From contig NZ_CP095046.1 in assembly GCF_022919215.1 (NCBI RefSeq), positions 1,602,501 to 1,666,500 of the forward strand: a stretch of 64,000 nt of DNA, given 5' to 3'. The notes beneath the pieces were generated by a model, which saw nothing but the letters and a program-made list of their open reading frames with translations, made no database searches and was not told the DNA's origin. The position numbers and the translations under genes were made by a program. Positions 49,021-57,729 of this stretch are shown piece after piece; the first letter of the stretch is position 1; the number at the start of each line of letters is the position of its first letter. The stretch is from Hymenobacter cellulosilyticus. Lineage in GTDB: Bacteria; Bacteroidota; Bacteroidia; Cytophagales; Hymenobacteraceae.

Positions 49021-49971
49021 GTGCCTGTTCTTCGCTTTTTGCGCTTCACCCAACTTGACCTCCCCGCCTGGGATGCCTGCGTGGCGACGGCCGAGGAAGC
49101 AGTACCGTACGCGCAGAGCGCCTGGCTACGGGCTACGGCAGGCCGCTGGGACGCCGTAGTCGAGCTGGATGAGGCCTCGGGGCAGTATCGGTCGGTGCTG
49201 CCGCTGCCGGTGAAGCGCCGGCCCTGGGGGCGGGAGGGGTTTCAGCCGCCCTTCACCCAGCAGCTGGGCTTGCTGACTACTACCAGCAGCCAATACCGGA
49301 GCGTGGCCGAGTACCTGGCTGTGGCCGTCGGCCGCTACGCCCGGCTGTATCTGCAGGCCAACAGCGGCAACGAATTTCCGGCAGCACCGCCCGGCTTTGA
49401 CCTGAGCTGGCGGCAAACGTACTGCCTGCCCCTGGATGCTGGCTACGAAACCCTGCTCAAAGGCTACGCGGCCGACTACCGCCGCCGCCTGCGCATCAAT
49501 CAGCAATTGGAGCAGCCGCTGCAGGTTGGGGAAACCCACTCGGCCGAGGCGCTGCTCCAGTTGTTTCGGCAGCACAAGGGTGGGGAAGTAGCCAGCCTGA
49601 AGCCCCGCCACTACCAGCAGCTGGCGCAGCTCACAATGAATCTGCAAAGCCTGGGGCAGGTTCGGGTTCTGGAAGTGCGGGAGCCTGCTACCCGGGAGTT
49701 GTTGGCCGGGGCTTTGTTCGTAGTAACCCCGCGGGTCATCATCTATCTGTTTGCGGCAGCCTCCCCGGCCGGCAAAAAAGCCGCGGCGCCCCTGCTGCTG
49801 CTCGACTATATGATTCAGGCCTATGCCGCCACGCCCGGCCTCGTGCTCGACTTCGAAGGGGGCATGATTCCGTCAATTGCCCGTTTTTTTGCCAACTTCG
49901 GGGCCCGGCCCGTTCCCTACGCCGCCCTCACCCTTACCCGCCAGCCCTGGTATCTGTCATGGAAACGCTAA
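49021..49971 (+). CDS. FemAB/GNAT-fold acyltransferase-like protein
   Basis: A 316-residue cytoplasmic protein with a GTG start. TQLDLPAWDACVATAEEAVPY and AQSAWLRATAGRWDAVV fit the opening of FemAB-like GNAT domains; RRRLRINQQLEQPLQV and LLQLFRQHKGG fit the linker; and AGALFVVTPRVIIYLFAAAS with PLLLLDYMIQAYA and LDFEGGMIPSIARFFANFGA resemble the second GNAT core. Such proteins often transfer aminoacyl groups, but the substrate cannot be told here. The stop overlaps the upp start by 13 bases, so the two are co-translated. Confidence 0.65.
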   Translation: MPVLRFLRFTQLDLPAWDACVATAEEAVPYAQSAWLRATAGRWDAVVELDEASGQYRSVLPLPVKRRPWGREGFQPPFTQQLGLLTTTSSQYRSVAEYLAVAVGRYARLYLQANSGNEFPAAPPGFDLSWRQTYCLPLDAGYETLLKGYAADYRRRLRINQQLEQPLQVGETHSAEALLQLFRQHKGGEVASLKPRHYQQLAQLTMNLQSLGQVRVLEVREPATRELLAGALFVVTPRVIIYLFAAASPAGKKAAAPLLLLDYMIQAYAATPGLVLDFEGGMIPSIARFFANFGARPVPYAALTLTRQPWYLSWKR

Positions 49972-50639
49972 ACACTCCCTCCGCAAGCTCTGCCGACCGC
50001 GTCCGTATTGTGTGCGCCGAGCCGTCTATTGCCAACCACTTTCTGGCCGAGCTCCGCGACGTAGACGTGCAACGCGACAGTCTGCGCTTCCGCCGCAACC
50101 TGCAGCGCCTGGGCGAAATCATTGCCTACCGCATCAGCTCCCAGCTTAGCTACACCGAAAAAGTGGTGCAAACGCCCCTGGCCTCGTCCAGCAGCAAGCA
50201 GCTGCGCGACTTTCCAGTGCTGGCCACCGTGCTGCGCGCCGGCCTGCCGTTTCATCAGGGCTTTCTGAACTACTTCGACCAGTCGCCCAGCGCGTTTGCC
50301 GCGGCTTACCGCATCGAAGGCACCTCCCAGGTGCGGGTGCAGGTCGATTACCTCTCGGCGCCCAACCTGGACGAGCGGGTGCTGATTCTGGCCGACCCGA
50401 TGCTGGCCAGTGGCAAGTCCCTGGTGCAAACCTACCGGGCCATGCTGCGCTTTGGTCAGCCCCGGCAGGTGCACATTGCCGCCGTCATTGCCTCGCCCGA
50501 GGGCGTCGACTACGTAACCCGCGAGATTCCCGAAGCCACACTCTGGGTAGCGGCCGTCGACGACCACCTCAACGAGCACGCCTACATCGTACCCGGCCTG
50601 GGCGACGCCGGCGACCTGTCGTACGGCAGCAAATTGTAA
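49959..50639 (+). CDS. upp: Uracil phosphoribosyltransferase
   Basis: Salvages uracil to UMP using PRPP. It has 226 residues. The flexible loop (IAYRISSQLSYTEKVVQTPL), the GLPFHQGFLNYFD element, the PRPP loop ILADPMLASGKSLVQTY and the C-terminal uracil loop IVPGLGDAGDLSYG are visible. The DPMLASG form replaces the more common DPMLATG. The start at 49959 is inside the preceding gene. With pyrB, pyrC and pyrD it gives the window both de novo and salvage pyrimidine genes, though not in one operon. Confidence 0.93.
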   Translation: METLNTPSASSADRVRIVCAEPSIANHFLAELRDVDVQRDSLRFRRNLQRLGEIIAYRISSQLSYTEKVVQTPLASSSSKQLRDFPVLATVLRAGLPFHQGFLNYFDQSPSAFAAAYRIEGTSQVRVQVDYLSAPNLDERVLILADPMLASGKSLVQTYRAMLRFGQPRQVHIAAVIASPEGVDYVTREIPEATLWVAAVDDHLNEHAYIVPGLGDAGDLSYGSKL

Positions 50640-50726
50640 TGGCCGCGTAACCTGGCGGAACTATACCGGCTGGTGGTTACCTCGTATCTTTACCACCAGT
50701 AGTTTCCTTCTAGCCCCGAAAACGCC

Positions 50727-51179
50727 GTGTTGCCTCATTTTGCCAAATACGCCTCCGTTTTCCTGCTGAGCATGGTGAAGTTCTTCGGCGGCCCGCTGGC
50801 GGGCGTGTCGCTGGGTCTCAACTTCTTTCAAACCCTGGGCCTGACCGTGGCGGGCATGATGACCACGGTGGTCGTCGTGTCGGGGGTGGGGCGCATGTGG
50901 GCCCTGCACCAGCGCCAGCGCCGCGAAACGAAGGGCAAGCCGCTGTTTACCAAGCGCAGCCGCCGCATCGTGAGTATTTTCCGCCGCTTCGGCATGCCCG
51001 GCATTGCGTTTTTGACGCCGGTCCTGTTCAGTCCTATTGGCGGCACCGTCATTGCCACCCAGCTGCACGTGCCCCGCTGGCGCATCCTGTTGCACATGCT
51101 CTGGAGCGCCGTGTTCTGGGGCTCCATTCTGACCACGCTCACGGTCCGGTTTAGTCACCTGCCCTTTTTTCACCACTAA
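50727..51179 (+). CDS. Small integral membrane protein of unknown function
   Basis: A 150-residue protein with a GTG start. Three hydrophobic segments (about residues 8-50 as two, and 120-142) flank a strongly basic cytoplasmic loop (HQRQRRETKGKPLFTKRSRR). FFGGPLAGVSLGLNFFQT and FGMPGIAFLTPVLFSPIGGT recall small SNARE/DedA-like or small-export families, but the match is not firm. A terminator follows. Confidence 0.6.
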   Translation: MLPHFAKYASVFLLSMVKFFGGPLAGVSLGLNFFQTLGLTVAGMMTTVVVVSGVGRMWALHQRQRRETKGKPLFTKRSRRIVSIFRRFGMPGIAFLTPVLFSPIGGTVIATQLHVPRWRILLHMLWSAVFWGSILTTLTVRFSHLPFFHH

Positions 51180-51197
51180 GCGTGGACTGTCTTTAAA

Positions 51198-51233
51198 GAA
51201 AAGCCTTACTGCTCCGGTAGTAAGGCTTTTTTG
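51198..51233 (+). terminator. Intrinsic terminator
   Basis: AAAAGCCTTACT and AGTAAGGCTTTTTT form a stem with a clear T-run, behind the small membrane protein gene. Confidence 0.88.
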
Positions 51234-51396
51234 TGCGTTACAGGGTTGAAAATACCCACTTCTAGGTATTGCGGAGGCTAGGCTGAGCGAGGTAATTTTG
51301 TCGACTGGCTTAACTCAAGAGTTGCTGTAATACAACTGTTTGAGTGAGTCTTTCCGGACTTTTCCTATTGCACTTTTTCTCAAACCTACTTGCCTT

Positions 51397-52755
51397 ATGC
51401 CCACTTCTCCGCAAAAGATTTTTTTAAGCCTACTCGGACTTCTTACCCTGGCCTCTGTTGAAGTGCAGGCCCAGACGGCCGCTGCCAAAAACCGCAGCCA
51501 CCTTATGACCCTGCTTACCCCAAAGCACCCGACTGCTGACCGCCCCGCAGCGGCCGCCCGCGGCATCAACGCCACCGTGGTGCGCCCGGGTCAGGAGGTA
51601 GAATACTATTGGGATACTACTATCAACCGCTGGCAAGTGGGTGGCAAGCGAATTAACACCTACAACTCCCAGGGCCTCCTGACTCAGCAGGTCGATCAGG
51701 ATTCGGCAACGGCAGTGGCCTACAGCCGCACTCTGTATAGCTATAATGCCCAGGGCAAGGAAACCAGCTATACCCGTCAGGACTGGACCAACAATGCCTG
51801 GCTCAACGATAACCGCTACCTGACCACCTTCGACTCCTACGGCAACGAAACGCTGTACGAGACCCAAGACTGGGTAAACAACGCCTGGGTAACCCGCAAC
51901 GCTTATCAGTCGGTTTACTCCTACAACGCAGCCGGACAGATTACGCAGGTCATCCTCAAGGAGCTGGAAAACGGGGCGTACGAGAATACCGACCGAATTT
52001 CGTACACCTACACCAATGGGCAGCTGAGCGCCTTGCTCTACGAAGAGTGGAACGCCGGAGCCTGGCAGAATGACGAGCGTATTGTGGATATCGTGTGGTA
52101 TGATTACGCCAGTAACCGTCCTGCTTCGTACCGGGAGCAGACCTTCGATGGCACCGCTTTCGTGGACGAAAACCGCTACACCCTAACCTATGGTGCCAAC
52201 GGCAACTACGTTGAGATTAAAGAGGTATTTAATATCAACGCGTGGTTTAACTACCGTCGTACCACGGAAACCTATGATAGCCAGGGTAATCCGCTTACGT
52301 ATACATACGATTCCTGGACCAACAATGCCTGGGAGCAAATGGACGGCAACCGGTCTTTCTACGCTTACAATTCCAGCAACGTCATGCTCCGCCGGGTGCA
52401 GCAGTCTTTCGATGATGCTACCAGTCAGTATGTGAATAGCTTCAAGGACAGCTACTCCAGCTTCCAGACCATTACGCTGGCAGCCCGCAACGCGGCTTTG
52501 GAAGCCCAGACCGCCCTGTACCCCAACCCGGCCAGCGGCGTAGTTACGCTGGAAGTTGGCGGCGTGGCCAAGGCTGAAGCGGCCAGCGGCGAAGTACGCA
52601 ATGCCCTGGGTCAGCTGGTGCAGCGCTTTAGCGTGCAGCCCCAGGCCGGTAAGCTCAGCACCCAGCTCGACTTGAGCGGCTTGAAATCGGGCGTGTACAC
52701 TGTGCGCCTCCAAACCAGCGAAGGCGCCATCGTAAAGCGCGTAGTCCGCAACTAA
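51397..52755 (+). CDS. T9SS-exported repeat protein (YD/RHS-like repeats)
   Basis: A 452-residue secreted protein with intact frame. The start at 51397 opens a signal peptide ending VEVQAQ. Residues about 70-370 are about seven irregular repeats of roughly 42 residues with W-x-N-x-W, then R, then YSYNxxGxxxT, for example DWTNNAWLNDNRY, DWVNNAWVTRNAY, EWNAGAWQNDERI and SWTNNAWEQMDGN; the YNxxGN core recalls RHS/YD repeats. The C-terminal 75 residues are a type A T9SS sorting domain (TALYPNPASGVVTLEVGG to GAIVKRVVRN). Surface or extracellular; the role is unknown. Confidence 0.85.
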   Translation: MPTSPQKIFLSLLGLLTLASVEVQAQTAAAKNRSHLMTLLTPKHPTADRPAAAARGINATVVRPGQEVEYYWDTTINRWQVGGKRINTYNSQGLLTQQVDQDSATAVAYSRTLYSYNAQGKETSYTRQDWTNNAWLNDNRYLTTFDSYGNETLYETQDWVNNAWVTRNAYQSVYSYNAAGQITQVILKELENGAYENTDRISYTYTNGQLSALLYEEWNAGAWQNDERIVDIVWYDYASNRPASYREQTFDGTAFVDENRYTLTYGANGNYVEIKEVFNINAWFNYRRTTETYDSQGNPLTYTYDSWTNNAWEQMDGNRSFYAYNSSNVMLRRVQQSFDDATSQYVNSFKDSYSSFQTITLAARNAALEAQTALYPNPASGVVTLEVGGVAKAEAASGEVRNALGQLVQRFSVQPQAGKLSTQLDLSGLKSGVYTVRLQTSEGAIVKRVVRN

Positions 52756-52778
52756 CCGACCCACATCCTATTGCAACC

Positions 52779-52815
52779 AAAAGGCCCCAACCACAGTGGT
52801 TGGGGCCTTTTGTAT
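52779..52815. terminator. Bidirectional terminator
   Basis: AAAAGGCCCCAACCAC and GTGGTTGGGGCCTTTT form a perfect stem between convergent genes. Confidence 0.9.
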
Positions 52816-52833
52816 TTGCTACTGGGCCGAGTG

Positions 52834-54249
52834 CTAGCGGCTGCGGCGGGCGTTGCGCAGCTTAGCCGCGCCCTTGGCCGCCGGCGACTGGCTGCGGCCC
52901 GGTGAGGCCCGCTTTTTCTTGCCTTTCTGGCTGCGGTTCGGGCCTTCCACGTAGGGTAGGCCGGTGCGCTTGTCAATACCCTTCTGCAGCGGCGTCACCT
53001 TATCGTGAAATGCGCCCTGGTACTCGGGGTCCAGCTTCTTGCGCCGGTCGTCAATTTCGCGGGCCATGCTCTGCTTTTCGTCAAACATGGTGTCCATCAC
53101 CTTCACATCGGGCGGCAGGGGCAGCTCCGGAATGGGTTGGTTGATAAGCTCCTCGATGCGGCCGATGTGGTGCATTTCAGCCTCGTTGGCGAAGGTAATG
53201 GCTGCGCCCGTGTGCTGGGCCCGCCCCGTGCGCCCAATGCGGTGCACGTAGTCGTCGTACACCAGCGGCACGTCGAAGTTGATAACGTGGCTAACCTGGG
53301 GCACATCGATGCCGCGGGCCGCTACGTCGGTGGCTACCAGGAAGCGCAGCTCCCCGTTGCGGAAAGCTTCCATGGAGTTGATGCGCACGTTCTGGCCCTT
53401 GTTGCCATGAATGGCTCGTACTTCGCCTGCCACTTTGCGGCCCAGGAAGTGCGCCACGTTGTCGGCGTGCTCCTTGGTGCGGCAAAAAATCATGACCCGG
53501 TTAAAGGTCTCGGCATCCTTGAAGAGGTAGCCCAAGAGGTTAATCTTGGTCAGCAAGTTGGGCACCCGGTAGATGGTCTGCGACACGTTCTGGGCCGAGG
53601 TGGCGGCCGGTGTCACTTCCACCCGCATCGGAAACTCCAGAAACTCCTCGCTCAGCCTTACCACCCGCTCGGGCATGGTGGCCGAAAATAGCGCGTTCTG
53701 GCGCTTGCGCGGAATAACTTCCAGAATAGCCCGAATCTGAGGCATAAAGCCCATATCCATCATCTTGTCGGCCTCGTCCAGCACCAGGGTCTTGAGCTCC
53801 TTAAATATTACGGCGCCCTTCAGGTAAAGCTCCATCAGGCGGCCGGGCGTGGCAATCAGGATATCGACGCCCGCGGCCAGGGTTTCAATCTGGGTTTTGG
53901 GCCCCAGGCCACCGTAGATGGCCAGAATCCGCAGGTCGGTGTAGACGGCCATCTTTTTCAGGTGGGTCTCAATCTGCATGGCCAGCTCCCGGGTGGGAGC
54001 CAGAATCAGGCCGCGCGGGTGCGTACCCTGGGCGTATTTTACCTTCATCAGCAGGGGCAGGCCGAAGGCAGCCGTCTTGCCCGTGCCGGTCTGGGCAATG
54101 CCCAGTACGTCGTGGCCCGCCAGCAGCAGCGGAATAGTTTGCTCCTGCACGGGCGTAGGCTGCTCAAAACCGGCTTCCGCTACGGCATTGAGAAGCTGTT
54201 TATTGAGCTTGAAATCGGCAAAAGTGAGCGGCTGCGGGGTATCAGACAT
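52834..54249 (-). CDS. DEAD-box RNA helicase
   Basis: A 471-residue RNA helicase of the RhlE/CsdA type. Q motif FEQPTPVQEQ, motif I AQTGTGKTAAFGLPLL, Ia APTRELAMQI, II VLDEADKMMDMGF, III FSATMP, V ATDVAARGIDVP and VI HRIGRTGR are all seen. The C-terminal 70 residues are very basic (RSQKGKKKRASPGRSQSP), as in RNA-binding tails. The start at 54249 (MSDTPQPL) sits behind a TACCTTTG promoter; the in-frame start at 54315 would lie upstream of that promoter. Likely role: RNA structure remodelling or ribosome assembly. Confidence 0.95.
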   Translation of the reverse strand: MSDTPQPLTFADFKLNKQLLNAVAEAGFEQPTPVQEQTIPLLLAGHDVLGIAQTGTGKTAAFGLPLLMKVKYAQGTHPRGLILAPTRELAMQIETHLKKMAVYTDLRILAIYGGLGPKTQIETLAAGVDILIATPGRLMELYLKGAVIFKELKTLVLDEADKMMDMGFMPQIRAILEVIPRKRQNALFSATMPERVVRLSEEFLEFPMRVEVTPAATSAQNVSQTIYRVPNLLTKINLLGYLFKDAETFNRVMIFCRTKEHADNVAHFLGRKVAGEVRAIHGNKGQNVRINSMEAFRNGELRFLVATDVAARGIDVPQVSHVINFDVPLVYDDYVHRIGRTGRAQHTGAAITFANEAEMHHIGRIEELINQPIPELPLPPDVKVMDTMFDEKQSMAREIDDRRKKLDPEYQGAFHDKVTPLQKGIDKRTGLPYVEGPNRSQKGKKKRASPGRSQSPAAKGAAKLRNARRSR

Positions 54250-54272
54250 GGCAAAAATTCCTAATGGGAGGG

Positions 54273-54299
54273 CAAAGGTACGGGTAATATAGCCAGCAA
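54273..54299 (-). promoter_or_regulatory. Promoter (TTG-N16-TACCTTTG) of the DEAD-box gene
   Basis: On the minus strand TACCTTTG (54273-54280) is preceded by TTG at 54297-54299. The spacing is slightly short, but the distance to the start codon at 54249 is suitable. Confidence 0.55.
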
Positions 54300-54365
54300 A
54301 CGGCCTGTAACTCATTATATAACTAACTGGCAGGCAGAGGAAGACAAAAAAACGCCAATATTTAT

Positions 54366-54395
54366 TTGCAAATCACCGCGCAACCTTTACTTTTG
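54366..54395 (+). promoter_or_regulatory. Promoter (TTG-N19-TACTTTTG) of tRNA-His
   Basis: TTG at 54366-54368 and TACTTTTG at 54388-54395 are 19 bases apart, a full match to the Bacteroidota consensus, and lie 18 bases ahead of the tRNA. Confidence 0.75.
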
Positions 54396-54413
54396 TGACT
54401 GCAATACCAACCT

Positions 54414-54490
<77 letters not shown>

Positions 54491-54497
54491 CACGGAA

Positions 54498-54529
54498 GTC
54501 CCGGAGAGAAATTTCCGGGGACTTTTTTG
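54498..54529 (+). terminator. Terminator after tRNA-His
   Basis: AGTCCCCGGA-type arms (AGTCCCGGAGA and TTTCCGGGGACT) form a hairpin followed by six T. Confidence 0.8.
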
Positions 54530-54589
54530 TTCTTTGTGCCGTTGTGCACCCAACAGCATTTCGCTGAAAACCCACTTATTCCCCTGACT

Positions 54590-55524
54590 ATGAGTTTGGT
54601 CGTAATCGGTTCTGTAGCGTTCGACGCCCTGGAAACGCCCTTTGGCAAAACCGACAAAATCATTGGTGGCGCGGCCACCTACATCAGTCTTTCGGCTTCT
54701 TATTCGCTGAAGCCCGTGAAGCTGGTTGCCGTTGTCGGCGACGATTTTCCCCAATCCGACATCCTGCTGCTGCAGGAGCACGGCGTTGACACGGAAGGCC
54801 TGCAAATCAAGGAAGGGGAGAAGTCCTTTTTCTGGTCGGGTAAGTACTCCACCGATTTGAACTCGCGCGAGACCCTGACTACGGAGCTCAACGTACTGGC
54901 CGATTTCGACCCCATCATCCCTGATTCCTACCAGGATTGCAAGTACCTGATGCTGGGCAACCTGGCCCCGCGGTGCAGCGCCTCGTGATTCAGCGCCTTG
55001 TGAACCGCCCCAAGCTTATCGTGATGGACACGATGAACTTCTGGATGGACGTGGCCCTGGACGACTTGCTGGCCACCATCGAAATGGTGGACGTGCTCAG
55101 CATCAACGACGAGGAAGCCCGGCAACTCAGCGGGGAGTATTCCCTGGTGAAAGCCGCCAAGAAAATCATGGGCTTCGGGCCTAAGTTCCTCATTATCAAG
55201 AAAGGGGAGCACGGCGCTTTGCTGTTCCACAAAAACAAAATCTTCTTTGCCCCGGCCCTGCCCCTGGAGGAAGTATTTGACCCCACCGGCGCCGGCGACA
55301 CCTTCGCGGGCGGCTTCATCGGCTACCTGGCCGCCACCGACGACATCAGCTTCGACAACATGAAGCGCGCCGTAATTCACGGCTCGGCCATGGCCTCTTT
55401 CTGCGTAGAGAAGTTCGGCACGGAGCGTCTGCTGAACCTGACCAAAGAGCATATCGAAGCCCGGGAGAAGCAGTTTGCGGACCTGGTGGAAGTAATTCCG
55501 GCTACGTCGGCCATGCCGGCCTAA
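54590..55524 (+). CDS. PfkB-family sugar/nucleoside kinase (one frame break)
   Basis: A 311-residue ribokinase-type kinase when repaired. GSVAFDALETPFG and IIGGAATYISLSAS form the N-terminal substrate site; VAVVGDDFPQSDILLLQEHG follows; VEVLSINDEEARQLSG-like wording (DVLSINDEEARQLSGEYS) and IIKKGEHGALL precede the PfkB signature DPTGAGDTFAGGFIGYLAA with the catalytic aspartate. The frame breaks at CCCC 54966-54969; one base joins LGNLAPAVQRLVIQRL. The sugar substrate is not evident. A strong terminator follows. Confidence 0.9.
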
Positions 55525-55552
55525 GCTTACCCAAATCGACATTATCTGCCAG

Positions 55553-55590
55553 AACCGGCCGGTCCAGTCATGGACCGGCCGGTTTTTTTA
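55553..55590 (+). terminator. Intrinsic terminator after the PfkB kinase
   Basis: AACCGGCCGGTCCA and TGGACCGGCCGGTT form a perfect 14-base stem followed by T5. Confidence 0.92.
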
Positions 55591-55668
55591 TGTCCTCTTC
55601 AGCACAACCAATTCTCAGCCGGGCGGGTACAATACAGCAAGAACCTTCTCACCTAAGCCCTTACTGCC

Positions 55669-55965
55669 ATGAGCAAGCATCAAGATAAAGCGCCTACCAA
55701 CTCCGAGAAATCAGAAAAGCGGTCCGGTACGCCAAATGGCCCCGAGAACGTAGAAGCTAATCCTGCCCCCGTGGACCCCGAAACCCGGGCTCATTCCAAG
55801 AGCGGAGGTACTCAAGTACAGAATGTAAACCAAAACGGCCTCGACCAAGCTGGCAACCATACCCGGAGCAACGCGCCCGGCGGTGGCGACAGTGAAGAGG
55901 AGCGGACCACGCAGGCCAACAAGCCTCGTCATAATCCTAACCCAAGCCAGTTCGACTCTAAGTAA
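55669..55965 (+). CDS. Small hydrophilic, probably disordered protein
   Basis: A 98-residue protein made almost wholly of polar residues (N, E, S, K, P, Q, G) with no hydrophobic core, signal or motif. Such composition fits an intrinsically disordered stress or desiccation-type protein, but this is inference only. It has its own spacing and a following terminator, and a plausible ATG start, which supports it as a real gene. Confidence 0.55.
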   Translation: MSKHQDKAPTNSEKSEKRSGTPNGPENVEANPAPVDPETRAHSKSGGTQVQNVNQNGLDQAGNHTRSNAPGGGDSEEERTTQANKPRHNPNPSQFDSK

Positions 55966-55987
55966 GTCTGGAGTCTATACCGAATAA

Positions 55988-56020
55988 AACAGGCCCGGTC
56001 GACATGTCGACCGGGCCTGT
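55988..56020. terminator. Bidirectional terminator
   Basis: AACAGGCCCGGTCGACA and TGTCGACCGGGCCTGTT are perfect inverted arms between convergent genes. Confidence 0.9.
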
Positions 56021-56026
56021 TTGTTT

Positions 56027-56851
56027 TTAAGGTTGTGGCGCTAGCGGCAGCCGGAGCGTTACGTAGCGGGGTGGTAAGTCGGCCTCGGCCTCGGTAGGCC
56101 CGAACTCCTGCTGCACCACGACGGTGCCGTCGGGCCGCCAGCGGGCCTCGGTTGGGCCCCAGTTGATAAGCTCGCGCTGCCACATAAGCTTGGGGCCATT
56201 GGCCGTGAGCTGCAACAGCTGCAAGCCGTTGGGGTCGAAGGCAGCGGCCAGGTCGGCGTTGCTAGCCAGGATGTACCGGCCGTCGGGCGACGCAATGGGC
56301 CGGCCCCAGACGTCGGTGCGCTTGCCGGTCCGTTGGTCAATCAATACCACGTACCGGCCTTCCCATAGTCCCACGTTGACAACCCACTGATGGACAGCAG
56401 GCAATTGGCCCCAGTACAGGTACGCCACGGCATTCTCGCTATCAGTCGTGTCATCCTGCATAACCACGGTGCGGCCGTTGGCTGCCCGGAACGTCAGGTT
56501 TAGCCCCGTGCGTTGAACCCGGCCACCGGTTTGCGCCATCGTGGGCGAATCCACCGAATCGGGTGGGGCAGGCAGGGCATCGGGCTTAGTCTGTTGCCAG
56601 GTGGCTAGGTTGGCGGGTTGCACGGCTACCACCTGGCCTGTCCTCATGCGCAGCGTATCGTGCCCGGTGGCTTTGACTACATCGGCCGAGGTTAGCCCCA
56701 CGGCGGGTGCGGGTGGGGGAGGGGTGGCTGCTGGCGTCGGTGCTGCCGCGGGCGGAGCTTCGGCAGTGGTGGCCGCGGGTTGGTCTTGGCTACAACTGCT
56801 CAGCAGCACGAGTGCCAACACCCAGTAGGGGCGTATAGAAGGGAATAGCAT
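56027..56851 (-). CDS. Lipoprotein of unknown function, paralog A
   Basis: A 274-residue lipoprotein: lipobox LVLLSSC at about residues 14-20, an Ala/Pro linker (about 24-55), then a beta-rich domain. The C-terminal 110 residues (GLWEGRYVVLIDQRTGKRTD, ASPDGRYILASNADL, FDPNGLQLLQL, RWRPDGTVVVQQEF) align by eye with the next gene (HLYEGGYFLLIDQRTGRRTR, VAPDGRHFVCGNSDV, YEPSGLQVWHV, RWLDNKTILFEQDF). The PDGR/DG elements suggest a beta-propeller-like fold. I do not recognise a named family. Confidence 0.7.
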   Translation of the reverse strand: MLFPSIRPYWVLALVLLSSCSQDQPAATTAEAPPAAAPTPAATPPPPAPAVGLTSADVVKATGHDTLRMRTGQVVAVQPANLATWQQTKPDALPAPPDSVDSPTMAQTGGRVQRTGLNLTFRAANGRTVVMQDDTTDSENAVAYLYWGQLPAVHQWVVNVGLWEGRYVVLIDQRTGKRTDVWGRPIASPDGRYILASNADLAAAFDPNGLQLLQLTANGPKLMWQRELINWGPTEARWRPDGTVVVQQEFGPTEAEADLPPRYVTLRLPLAPQP

Positions 56852-56892
56852 GCGGCAAGTATAGGAATTCGGTGGCCGAACTTAGCCTACTG

Positions 56893-57704
56893 CTATGGTA
56901 CCACCTTCATGCGCACCACGCGGGTATCCACGTCGCCGTTGTCGAAAAAGTCCTGCTCGAAGAGAATAGTTTTATTATCGAGCCAGCGCGGACCGGTGAC
57001 GCCCCACTCCGTTTGCCGCTCCCAGAGCTTTTCCAGCTTCGGGCCGTCCACGTGCCATACCTGTAGGCCACTGGGCTCGTAACGGGCCAGCACGTCGGAA
57101 TTGCCGCACACGAAATGGCGGCCATCCGGAGCCACCGCCGGCGGGCTCCAGATCCGGGTGCGGCGGCCGGTGCGCTGGTCTATCAGCAGGAAGTAGCCCC
57201 CTTCGTAAAGGTGGACCGAGAGCAGCCACTGCTTGATTTCGGGCAGGCTGCCTACGTATTCGTAGCTGACGTTCTTATCGTAGTCTTCTACCGGATTATT
57301 GACCAAGCGCAATGGCTGCTTGGTGGCCGTGGGGCGGAGAATCAGGGTTTTGCCTACTCGTTTTACCGTGGGGCCGGCCGTACGCAGGCGCTGCCGCTCT
57401 TCGGCTTCCAAGTCGATTTCCTGCTCTTCGGTTTCGGGCTCGGGCGGCAGCCAGGTTTTGTAGGGCAGCTTCTCGTACACGTTGCGGGAGCCCTGATGAA
57501 TACTCAGGACGCGCCCAGGCAATTGCACCAGGGTGTCGAGGTGACCCAGGCGGTAGATGCGCGGCGGCGTGGGCGGGGCAGGGGCACTACCGGGGCCGAG
57601 GTAGGCACACTGGGTTGCATTCGCTCGGTAGGGCCACGAAAAGAACAGCTCCACAGCAAAAAGTGCGGAGAAACCAGTAAAAGCAGGGCCCGAAGCCGTA
57701 ACAT
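56893..57704 (-). CDS. Lipoprotein of unknown function, paralog B (one frame break)
   Basis: A 270-residue lipoprotein when repaired. The start at 57704 (MLRLRALLLLVSPHFLLWSC) gives a lipobox cysteine at residue 20; without repair only an internal start lacking a signal is available. One base added in GGGG 57575-57578 joins the leader to PPTPPRIYRLGHLDTLVQLP. The C-terminal half parallels paralog A (see there), about 40 bases downstream, so the two arose by tandem duplication and are probably co-transcribed with the M61 peptidase upstream. Confidence 0.68.
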
Positions 57705-57729
57705 GAACTTGATGGTAAAAACGCGGCGC

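Noticed and set aside
52021..52500. RHS toxin or polymorphic toxin locus at the YD-like repeat protein
   Set aside because: The protein is small, ends in a T9SS sorting tail, has no core cleavage motif, toxin tip or immunity gene.
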